Positions 14,212 through 20,589 of a stretch of 20,589 nt of DNA are shown here, in pieces. Below the pieces are notes generated by a model. That model ran no database searches. It saw only the letters and a list, made by a program, of their open reading frames with translations, and was not told where the DNA came from. A program made the translations under genes and the position numbers. The DNA is from an uncultured Prevotella sp. GTDB lineage: Bacteria; Bacteroidota; Bacteroidia; Bacteroidales; Bacteroidaceae. The stretch lies in contig CABVDL010000044.1 of NCBI GenBank assembly GCA_902497035.1, positions 1 through 20,589 of the forward strand, written 5' to 3'. Position 1 is the first letter of the stretch; the number at the start of each line of letters is the position of its first letter.

Positions 14212-14636
14212 GGCGCACCCGATAATGTCCGTGGGGGACGATAACTTTGGCATCCTAATTTCTATCTCACGCTGATGGTGCTGATTTCACTGATGCAGCA
14301 TTGTGCTTGCTGCGTAAAAGCTAAAACTCGGTTGCGCTTACGCTGATGGCGCTGATGAAATTAGGAGTAAAGGTTGTCTTGCAGTTGCGCCCGTGTTATT
14401 GTAATGATCGGTCTGGTAACGGCCCGCCAATACCTGCTGTCCGATGGATTTAGCCAGTCTTCATCAGCGTATTCAGCATAAGCGCAACCGAGTATTAGCT
14501 CATATGGATTTCACACAGACAGCACAGGTGCTGTATCCCCAAAATCGGCGTAATCGGCGTGAGAAATAAGTTGCGACAGCAACCCATGTACAGTTGGCCC
14601 GATACAGACGCATCCACAGGGTTTATCGGGTGCGCC
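14212..14636. repeat. Large nested imperfect palindrome in convergent intergenic DNA
   Basis: Three nested arm pairs share roughly one centre (about 14410-14424). Outer: GGCGCACCCGATAA at 14212-14225 and its exact complement at 14623-14636. Middle: 14265-14287 with 14542-14564, 18 of 23 matching, containing TCTCACGC. Inner: 14319-14357 with 14462-14500, 34 of 39 matching, containing ACTCGGTTGCGCTTA. The sequence between middle and inner arms (GATGCAGCA against GATACAGCA) also agrees. The unpaired centre is about 104 nt. The arms are built from CGCTGAT units. A TAACTTTG box lies at 14242-14249. The rest of 14167-14718 shows no gene. Confidence 0.75.
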
Positions 14637-14718
14637 TGAATCGTTTCTTCATTACTTTGCGGTGCGTCAGTGAGGCAGCGCCGCATCAGTTGTCCATATG
14701 TTTTCGTAAGGACCGCAT

Positions 14719-16182
14719 TCAGTTCTTTGTCCAGAACGACGGGGTGAGGACGATGATGACACTGAAAATCTCAAGACGGCCGACGAGCATCATGAATGAG
14801 CACATCCACTTTGCGAAGACGGGCAGTGACGACCACGACATCGTTGGACCTATCTGAAGGCCGAGCGTCGGCCCTACATTGCCGAGGCTGCTCAGGCAGA
14901 TGGTGATGGAGTTGGTGTTGTCGATGCCCGATGCGATGAGGACGAACGACATGATGAAGATGAGCAGAAAATAGGCCGTGATGAAGGCCAGCAGCGACAC
15001 GCGCTGGCGGTCGGGTACGTTGATGCCGCTCACGCGCATCGGCAGCACGGCGTTGGGATGGAGACGCTGGGTCAGCTCGTTATACAGTGTCTTGATGAGC
15101 ATCACGCCCCTGACGCACTTGACGCCGCCGCTCGTGCTGCCCGAGCAGGCGCCTATAAACATACACAGGGCCAGCACCACCCACGTGACGTGCGGCCACA
15201 GTCCTGCGTCGTCGTTGAACAGTCCGGTGGTGGTGATGAACGACACCACCTGGAAGATGGCTGAGCGGAAAGCGTGCTCAAGGCCGTAGTGGTTGCGCAC
15301 CAGCAGCTCTGCCATAATAAATAAGGTGGCGGCAGCCACGATGATGCAGTAGAAGCGGAACTCCGAGTCCTTGAGCATTATCCTCACTTTCCCTTTCACC
15401 ACCGACGTGTACATCAGCGTGAAGTTGATGCCGGAGATGAAGCAGAAGAACACGGTGACGTATTCCAGAGCGGGCGACTTGAAGTATTCGGTGCTGTTGT
15501 TGGTGATGCCGAAGCCTCCGGTGGCCGTGGTTGACATGCTGTAGTTGATGGCCTCAAACCAGTCCATGCCGAAAATCATGTAGCTTCCCAAACAGGCAAG
15601 GGTGATGGTGAGATAGACAAACCATATCCATCTGACGTTGGTCGAGAGCCTTGGATGGAGCTTTGATTTCAGCGGTCCTGTGGCCTCTGCCGCAAAGACG
15701 CGCGTGCTGCCACTGCCCCTGGCGATGGAGGGAATGAGCGCGATGGTGGTGAACACTATGCCCAGGCCGCCTACCCACTGGGTGAGCGAGCGCCAGAAGA
15801 GAATGGCGTGGGGCAGCGACTCCACGTCGTCGATGATGGTGGCACCTGTCGTGGTGAAGCCCGACATGGATTCGAAAAAGGCATCGGTGAAGTTGTTGAT
15901 GTAGCCGCCAAGCATGAACGGCAGTGAGCCGAAAAGCGAGAACACCACCCAGATGAGCGTGACTAAAAGGTAAGAGTCGCGGCGCGACAGCCGGTTGACG
16001 GCATTGCGGCCGAAGTATTTGAACATAAAGCCAAAGAAGGCTGTCACGACAATGGAACCCATGAAGGGAAGAGCATCCTCCTCGCCGTAGCACAGTGCCA
16101 TTGCCATGCAGAGACCCAACAGGAAAGTCTCCTGGAAGAGCAGGGCGCCGATGACTTTGTATATGAGCTTGAAGTTGATCAC
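14719..16182 (-). CDS. trkH: Potassium uptake protein TrkH, membrane subunit
   Basis: The 487-residue membrane protein is the K+-translocating subunit of the Trk system. Four selectivity-filter pore loops are visible: SGFTTTGAT (108-115), STTATGGFG (217-225), SFITTTGLF (314-322) and SSLGNVGP (431-438), each followed by hydrophobic helices. The C-terminal MLVGRLEIF is a family motif. The start codon is GTG at 16180-16182, overlapping the trkA stop as GTGA, which suggests translational coupling and supports this start over internal ATGs. It is the last gene of the dxs-trkA-trkH operon and ends just right of the palindromic region; no intrinsic terminator with a T-run is seen directly after it. 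The protein works in the inner membrane with TrkA bound on the cytoplasmic side. Confidence 0.95.
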   Translation of the reverse strand: MINFKLIYKVIGALLFQETFLLGLCMAMALCYGEEDALPFMGSIVVTAFFGFMFKYFGRNAVNRLSRRDSYLLVTLIWVVFSLFGSLPFMLGGYINNFTDAFFESMSGFTTTGATIIDDVESLPHAILFWRSLTQWVGGLGIVFTTIALIPSIARGSGSTRVFAAEATGPLKSKLHPRLSTNVRWIWFVYLTITLACLGSYMIFGMDWFEAINYSMSTTATGGFGITNNSTEYFKSPALEYVTVFFCFISGINFTLMYTSVVKGKVRIMLKDSEFRFYCIIVAAATLFIMAELLVRNHYGLEHAFRSAIFQVVSFITTTGLFNDDAGLWPHVTWVVLALCMFIGACSGSTSGGVKCVRGVMLIKTLYNELTQRLHPNAVLPMRVSGINVPDRQRVSLLAFITAYFLLIFIMSFVLIASGIDNTNSITICLSSLGNVGPTLGLQIGPTMSWSSLPVFAKWMCSFMMLVGRLEIFSVIIVLTPSFWTKN

Positions 16183-17573
16183 AGCGACAGTTTCTTTAGC
16201 AGTCCCTTGGCTATGCCAAACGACTTCGTTGGGTTGAAGTATTTCTCAAGCAACTTTAGGTTGACGCCGTGGCAGAACATCACGACGTGGTCGCCGGGCA
16301 TGATGGTGGTGTTGCCCGATACGAGCATGCCCTTTCCGTCGCGCACCAGTCCTCCGATAGTCACGTCGTGGGGCAGCTTGAGGTCCTTGACGGGCTGTGT
16401 GGTGATGCGCGAGCCGTTTTTGGCAACGAACTCGGCCACGTCGGCGTTGGCCGACATCAGGAACGTCACATTCATCACATCGGCATCGAGCATGAGCTGG
16501 TAGATGCGGCTGGCGGCAATGGCTTTCTTGTTGATAATGGTGCCTATGTCGAGGCTTTCGGCCATATCGACGTAGTCAATGTTCTCCACATCGACCACGG
16601 TCTTTCTCACGCCGAGGCGCTTGGCGGTGAGGCATGCCAAGATGTTGGTCTCGGCATTGCCCGTCAGTGCGACGAAAGCCTGCGTGTTGTTGATGCCCTC
16701 GTCCTCAAGGAGCGCCGAGTCACGCGCGTCGCCCTCAATGACCAGCACCTTGTTGCTGTCGATAAACTGGTCGAGGTCCTGGCAACGGTCGGGGTCGATT
16801 TCGAAAATCTTCGCGTTCATATACTCCGGCAGCCCCTCTAAGGCCCGCACGGCCGTGGTGCCACCGCCCATGAACATGACGTTGCGCACATCGACGTAGT
16901 GTTCCTTTCCGGTAATTTTCCTGATGTAGGGAATATACTGCTTCGTCGTCATGAAGTAGGCCAGGTCAAGGTTTCTCAGGCAGTCGTTGCCGCCGGGAAT
17001 GATGGTCTCGTGGCCTCGCTTGATGGCAACGATGTGGTAGGGGTCGTCGGGTCCGCAGAGTTCCCGCAGGGGCTTGTCGAGTATTTCGCAGTCCTGCCTG
17101 AGCTTGATGGCCAGCATGACGAGTGCGCCTCCGTGTACGTCCCAGCGTTGTCTGACCCACGACATCTTCAGTCCGTTGTTGATTTCACGGGCCGCCAGCA
17201 TCTCGGGGTAAATCAGCTCATCCACGCCGAGACTTTTGTAGAACTGCCTGACATCCTCCTCCACGTATTCGTCGTTGTTGACCTTGGCCACCGTCTTTTT
17301 TGCTCCCAGGGCGTGGGCTATGATGCAGCTGTTGATGTTCTCGCTCTCATTGGGCGTGACGGCGATGAAGAGGCCTGCGTTTGCGGTGCCGGCTTGGCGC
17401 AGCGTCTTCACGCTCGAGGTGGAGCCGCAGATGGTGAGCAGGTCGTAGTCGGCGCCTATCTTCGCCAGACGGTCCTGGTCGTCATCGATGATGGTGATTT
17501 CCTCTTCGTTGCGCGACAGCAGCCGGGCAAGATGAGTCCCGATGGCGTATGCGCCGGTAATGATGATTTTCAT
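16179..17573 (-). CDS. trkA: Trk system potassium uptake protein TrkA, NAD-binding regulatory subunit
   Basis: This 464-residue protein has two RCK units in tandem, each with a Rossmann nucleotide-binding part and a C-terminal TrkA_C part, matching the double-RCK TrkA layout. The first unit begins MKIIITGAYAIGTHLARLL with acidic IIDDD after strand 2; the second begins VMFMGGGTTAVRALE with FEIDPDRC. The first glycine motif reads GAYAIG, not the usual GAGEVG, so the second glycine is Tyr. That may weaken or alter nucleotide binding in unit one, or be lineage-typical. TrkA gates TrkH in response to NAD(H)/ATP. The gene starts 6 bp after the dxs stop and overlaps trkH by 4 nt, so all three are tightly coupled. 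Confidence 0.95.
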   Translation of the reverse strand: MKIIITGAYAIGTHLARLLSRNEEEITIIDDDQDRLAKIGADYDLLTICGSTSSVKTLRQAGTANAGLFIAVTPNESENINSCIIAHALGAKKTVAKVNNDEYVEEDVRQFYKSLGVDELIYPEMLAAREINNGLKMSWVRQRWDVHGGALVMLAIKLRQDCEILDKPLRELCGPDDPYHIVAIKRGHETIIPGGNDCLRNLDLAYFMTTKQYIPYIRKITGKEHYVDVRNVMFMGGGTTAVRALEGLPEYMNAKIFEIDPDRCQDLDQFIDSNKVLVIEGDARDSALLEDEGINNTQAFVALTGNAETNILACLTAKRLGVRKTVVDVENIDYVDMAESLDIGTIINKKAIAASRIYQLMLDADVMNVTFLMSANADVAEFVAKNGSRITTQPVKDLKLPHDVTIGGLVRDGKGMLVSGNTTIMPGDHVVMFCHGVNLKLLEKYFNPTKSFGIAKGLLKKLSL

Positions 17574-17579
17574 AGTCAG

Positions 17580-19493
17580 TTACTTTTGTTGTTCGTAAAG
17601 CCTTGCTATGGCTTCTCCGATACTTTCCGGGTCGATGCCGCAGAGACGTTGCAGCTCCTCCACGGTTCCGTGTTCCACGAAATGGTCGGGAAGTCCCAGT
17701 CTGACCACGTGTGGCGCATATCCGTTGTCGGCCATCCATTCGAGTACGGCCGACCCCATGCCGCCCATTCTGGCTCCATCCTCCACGGTGATGATGTTGT
17801 CGTAGTGCTCGGCCACCTCTCTCAGCAGTGCCTCGTCGAGAGGCTTGAGGAAGCGTAGGTCGTAGTGGGCGGCCGGCAGCTCGCGGCTGTCTATGGCCTG
17901 TTCCACGTTGTATCCGATGGGGCCGATGGAGATGACGGCGACGCCTTTGCCCTTGCGCAGACATCGTCCTGTGCCGACGGCAATCTCCTCGAGCGGGCAC
18001 TGCCAGTCGGTCAGATGTCCGCGGCCGCGCGGATATCGTATGACAAACGTACCCTTTCCCGGCAGTTGTGCGGTGTACATCAGCCGTCGCAGTTCGTGCT
18101 CGTCCATGGGTGAGGCGATGGTGAGATTGGGAATGCAGCGCAGGGCTGCCATGTCGAAGGCTCCGTGATGGGTGGGGCCGTCCTGGCCCACCAGCCCGGC
18201 ACGGTCGAGACAAAGCACCACCGGCAGCCTGAGAATGGCCAGGTCGTGGATGATGTTGTCGTAGGCTCTTTGGGCGAAGGCACTGTAGATGTTGCAGAAA
18301 GGCTGTAGCCCGTCTTTTGCCATGCCTCCGGAGAACGTAACGGCATGGCCCTCGGCAATGCCCACGTCGAACACGCGGTCGGGCATGGCCTTCATCATAA
18401 TGCTCATGGAGCAGCCCGTCGGCATGGCAGGAGTCACGCCGACGATGTGGGGATTGTGTCTGGCCAGTTCGAGAAGAGTCTGCCCGAACACCTCCTGATA
18501 TTTCGGCGGACGGTTGGCCGTGTCCTCGATGATGCGCTGTCCCGTGGCGGCGTCAAACTTGCCGGGCGCGTGCCACACGGTGGCGTCCTGTTCGGCAGGC
18601 TTGTAGCCTTTGCCCTTTATGGTGTGCAGGTGGAGCAGCTTCGGACCTTTCATATCCTTGATTTGCCGCAGGATGCGCACGATGTTGCACACGTCGTGAC
18701 CGTCGAAGGGGCCGAAGTAGCGTATGTTCATGCCCTCGAAGATGTTTTGCTGGTGGCTTATGGCACTCTTTATGGCGTTGTTGAGGCGTATGAGTCCCTT
18801 TCGCCGCTCGTCGTTGAGATAGCCCTTGGCGTGCAGCCACGCCGAGGCCTTGAAGCGCAGCTTGTTGTAGGTCTCGCTGGTGTCGAGGTTGAGTAGGTAT
18901 TTCTCCATGCCGCCCACGGCGCGGTCTATCGACATGTCATTGTCGTTGAGGATGATGAGCATGTCGTTGGGCGTTGATGAGACGTTGTTGAGCCCCTCGA
19001 AGGCCAGGCCTCCGCTCATGGCTCCGTCGCCGATGACGGCCACGACGTGACGCTTGGGGTGGTTCTCCATCTTTGCTGCCACGGCCATGCCGAGTGCGGC
19101 AGAGATGCTGTTGGACGCGTGTCCGCATGTGAACGTGTCGTACTCGCTCTCCAATGGGGTGGGGAAGGGGCGTATGCCGCCCAACTGGCGGTTGGTGCAG
19201 AAACGGTCGCGGCGTCCTGTGAGTATCTTGTGGCCGTAGGCCTGGTGTCCCACATCCCAAACGATGCGGTCGTCGGGAGTGTTGAACACATAGTGCAGGG
19301 CTACGGTGAGTTCCACCACACCCAGGCTTGACGCAAGATGGCCTGGGTTGACCGATACCTCGTCGATGATGTCCTGGCGCAGCTCACGGCACACCTCGGG
19401 CAATTCGCTCTCGTTGATTTTCCTGAGGTCGGCCGGGGATTGTATCTGGCTCAAAAGCCCGAACTTTTTCATGTTCATAGGGTTCGCTTGCAT
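17580..19493 (-). CDS. dxs: 1-deoxy-D-xylulose-5-phosphate synthase
   Basis: DXS condenses pyruvate and glyceraldehyde 3-phosphate to DXP with thiamine diphosphate, the entry step of the MEP isoprenoid pathway and a precursor route to thiamine and pyridoxal. Up to 637 residues; ATGs at 19491-19493, 19476-19478 and 19470-19472 are all possible starts (the conserved part begins about residue 11), and the first is used here. Motifs: NPGHLASSLGVVELTVAL (His52), DVGHQAYGHKILTGR, the ThDP motif GDGAMSGG (155-162) to NDNDMSI, catalytic E381 in VGIAEGHAVTF (many DXS have IAEQHAV), and LDRAGLVGQDGPTHHG. A promoter box lies at 19527-19534. trkA follows after 6 bp. Functional coupling of DXS with potassium uptake is unclear and may only reflect conserved operon order. 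Confidence 0.96.
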   Translation of the reverse strand: MQANPMNMKKFGLLSQIQSPADLRKINESELPEVCRELRQDIIDEVSVNPGHLASSLGVVELTVALHYVFNTPDDRIVWDVGHQAYGHKILTGRRDRFCTNRQLGGIRPFPTPLESEYDTFTCGHASNSISAALGMAVAAKMENHPKRHVVAVIGDGAMSGGLAFEGLNNVSSTPNDMLIILNDNDMSIDRAVGGMEKYLLNLDTSETYNKLRFKASAWLHAKGYLNDERRKGLIRLNNAIKSAISHQQNIFEGMNIRYFGPFDGHDVCNIVRILRQIKDMKGPKLLHLHTIKGKGYKPAEQDATVWHAPGKFDAATGQRIIEDTANRPPKYQEVFGQTLLELARHNPHIVGVTPAMPTGCSMSIMMKAMPDRVFDVGIAEGHAVTFSGGMAKDGLQPFCNIYSAFAQRAYDNIIHDLAILRLPVVLCLDRAGLVGQDGPTHHGAFDMAALRCIPNLTIASPMDEHELRRLMYTAQLPGKGTFVIRYPRGRGHLTDWQCPLEEIAVGTGRCLRKGKGVAVISIGPIGYNVEQAIDSRELPAAHYDLRFLKPLDEALLREVAEHYDNIITVEDGARMGGMGSAVLEWMADNGYAPHVVRLGLPDHFVEHGTVEELQRLCGIDPESIGEAIARLYEQQK

Positions 19494-19526
19494 GCTGTTT
19501 TATGCTTAGGTAAATACTAAACCATG

Positions 19527-19534
19527 CAAAGTTA
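19527..19534 (-). promoter_or_regulatory. dxs-trkA-trkH promoter -7 box
   Basis: Minus-strand TAACTTTG fits TAnnTTTG exactly. The expected start near 19520 leaves about 27 to 50 nt to the candidate dxs ATGs. The -33 element is weak. Confidence 0.6.
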
Positions 19535-19618
19535 GACATTTCCCGTTGAATTTAATGAAGATTAACCCACTTTTTATCCCATTGCTGTCGTTTTGTCGTG
19601 TAATTTGTCGGTTGATGT

Positions 19619-19650
19619 CTTGCGGCACTCGTCAAATTTGATTAAATTTG
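19619..19650 (+). promoter_or_regulatory. Promoter of the C1 peptidase gene
   Basis: TAAATTTG (19643-19650) matches TAnnTTTG; CTTG at 19619-19622, 20 nt upstream, is a partial -33 element. The leader would be about 25 nt. It is divergent from the dxs promoter, about 110 bp apart. Confidence 0.6.
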
Positions 19651-19681
19651 CATCAATTGAATAATAAACCCTAAACGACAG

Positions 19682-20589
19682 ATGAATAAGAAACAAATCT
19701 TCTCCTTGTGCCTGCTGCTCGCTGCCTCGGCCGGCGAGGCCTGCGCCAACGGTGGAATTACTGCCGCCATGCTCCGGCAGATGGAGGCCGTGCAGCCGCA
19801 GTCGGCAGCCGAGCGTGCTTTGGCCAATGCCATTGCAGGAAACAAGATTGACGACTTGGCAAAAAACTACCGCAACAGTGCCACAATGACTTCCAATTTC
19901 AGTGTGGAGACGCCCAAGCAGTCCATTCACGACCAGAAAAGCTCGGGCCGATGCTGGATGTTCTCTGGGCTGAACGTGCTGCGGGCTGATTTTGCCAAAG
20001 CCAACGACCAGAAGAAAACGGTGGAATTCTCACAGGCATACCTGTTCTTCTATGACCAGCTGGAAAAGGCCAACCTCATGCTGCAGGGCGTTATCGACTG
20101 CGCCGACAAGCCGATGGATGACACGCGCGTACAGTTTTTCTTCAAAAATCCCATCAGCGACGGCGGAACGTTCTGCGGCGTGGCCGACCTGGCTGAGAAG
20201 TACGGACTGGTGCCGATGATCGTGATGCCCGAGACCTACAGCTCCGACAACACGCGCACCATGGCCCGGCTCATCTCTTCGAAACTGCGTGAGTACGGTC
20301 TGGAGCTGCGCCGCATGGTGGCAGACAAGCAGCCGGCAAGTGCCATAGAGAAGCGGAAGACCGAGATGTTGGCCACCGTCTATCACATGCTGACCCTGAC
20401 CGTCGGCAAGCCCGTCAGCCAGTTCTCCTATACTTTCACCGATAAAGACGGCAATCCGGTGGGCGAGACAAAGACCTATACCCCGAAGCAGTTTTACGAG
20501 GCTACGGTCGGGCATAAGCTCAACGGCTCGTTCATCATGGTGATGAACGACCCGCGGCGACCCTACCACAAGACTTATGAGGTGGAATA
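19682..20589 (+). CDS. Secreted C1 cysteine peptidase, bleomycin hydrolase/PepC-like (truncated by window end)
   Basis: 302 codons are present and the frame is open at the right edge. The ATG at 19682 opens a signal peptide (MNKKQIFSLCLLLAASAGEA) with likely cleavage near ACA-NGG; the Cys at 21 lacks a good lipobox. The mature part shows the papain-fold active site of the C1B branch: Q85 of the oxyanion hole and catalytic C91 in DQKSSGRCWMFSGLN, then FSQAYLFFYDQLEKANLML and ISDGGTFCGVADLAEKYGLVP, which are bleomycin hydrolase/aminopeptidase C hallmarks. The catalytic His and Asn would lie beyond the window. Classical PepC enzymes are cytoplasmic hexamers; a signal peptide points to a periplasmic role in peptide trimming, a form I associate with Bacteroidetes. 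The last in-window residues, MNDPRRPYHKTYEVE, fit the family. Confidence 0.92.
   Translation, partial: MNKKQIFSLCLLLAASAGEACANGGITAAMLRQMEAVQPQSAAERALANAIAGNKIDDLAKNYRNSATMTSNFSVETPKQSIHDQKSSGRCWMFSGLNVLRADFAKANDQKKTVEFSQAYLFFYDQLEKANLMLQGVIDCADKPMDDTRVQFFFKNPISDGGTFCGVADLAEKYGLVPMIVMPETYSSDNTRTMARLISSKLREYGLELRRMVADKQPASAIEKRKTEMLATVYHMLTLTVGKPVSQFSYTFTDKDGNPVGETKTYTPKQFYEATVGHKLNGSFIMVMNDPRRPYHKTYEVE

Noticed and set aside
14495..14857. Small open frames on both strands in the fucosidase-trkH gap (14495-14686 minus, 14594-14857 plus)
   Set aside because: They overlap the palindromic repeat or the trkH 3' end and lack promoter, start context or recognisable protein features.
16899..17858. 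319-codon plus-strand open frame opposite trkA and dxs
   Set aside because: It crosses two well-supported genes and has no family features.

Overview
The window looks like a chromosomal segment from a Bacteroidota bacterium of the order Bacteroidales, most likely a Prevotella-like member of the Prevotellaceae. Evidence: seven gene starts are preceded by the Bacteroidetes -7 promoter box TAnnTTTG; start codons mostly lack a Shine-Dalgarno sequence; the gene content fits (TonB-dependent receptor, GIN-domain lipoprotein, secreted GH95 fucosidase, NhaD, carboxyspermidine-type dehydrogenase, dxs-trkA-trkH). No phage, IS, CRISPR, rRNA or tRNA was recognised. The genus is inference; the phylum is well supported.

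Layout. (1) 1-3378, minus strand: an apparent operon read right to left: ABC ATPase, six-helix ABC permease, GIN-domain lipoprotein, a short GntR/YtrA-type regulator, and the start of a TonB-dependent outer-membrane receptor that leaves the window. Its promoter (3436-3468) has a near-perfect inverted repeat over the expected start site. (2) 3777-6083, plus strand: metY and cysK, a sulfide-assimilation pair (homocysteine and cysteine synthesis), with paired inverted repeats upstream of the promoter and a strong intrinsic terminator after cysK. (3) 6084-6673: non-coding, with a 22-bp tandem array and several palindromes. (4) 6674-8077, minus strand: nhaD sodium/proton antiporter. (5) 8192-11194, plus strand: a conserved protein of unknown function (predicted near-leaderless mRNA), a carboxyspermidine/carboxynorspermidine dehydrogenase for polyamine synthesis, and recA, closely spaced. 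(6) 11195-11586: non-coding, rich in hairpins and short repeats, then the fucosidase promoter. (7) 11587-14106, plus strand: a secreted GH95 alpha-fucosidase standing alone with its own promoter and terminator. (8) 14167-14718: non-coding, mostly occupied by a large imperfect palindrome of about 425 bp. (9) 14719-19493, minus strand: operon dxs-trkA-trkH (isoprenoid entry enzyme plus a two-part potassium uptake system). (10) 19682 to the end, plus strand: the start of a secreted bleomycin-hydrolase-type C1 peptidase.

Most genes are core or housekeeping. The less ordinary material is the ABC/GIN/GntR/TonB cluster with its candidate operator, and the three non-coding islands (6084-6673, 11195-11586, 14167-14718), where tandem 21-22-bp units and nested inverted repeats collect between convergent or independently transcribed genes. 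No clear new defence or mobile system was found.
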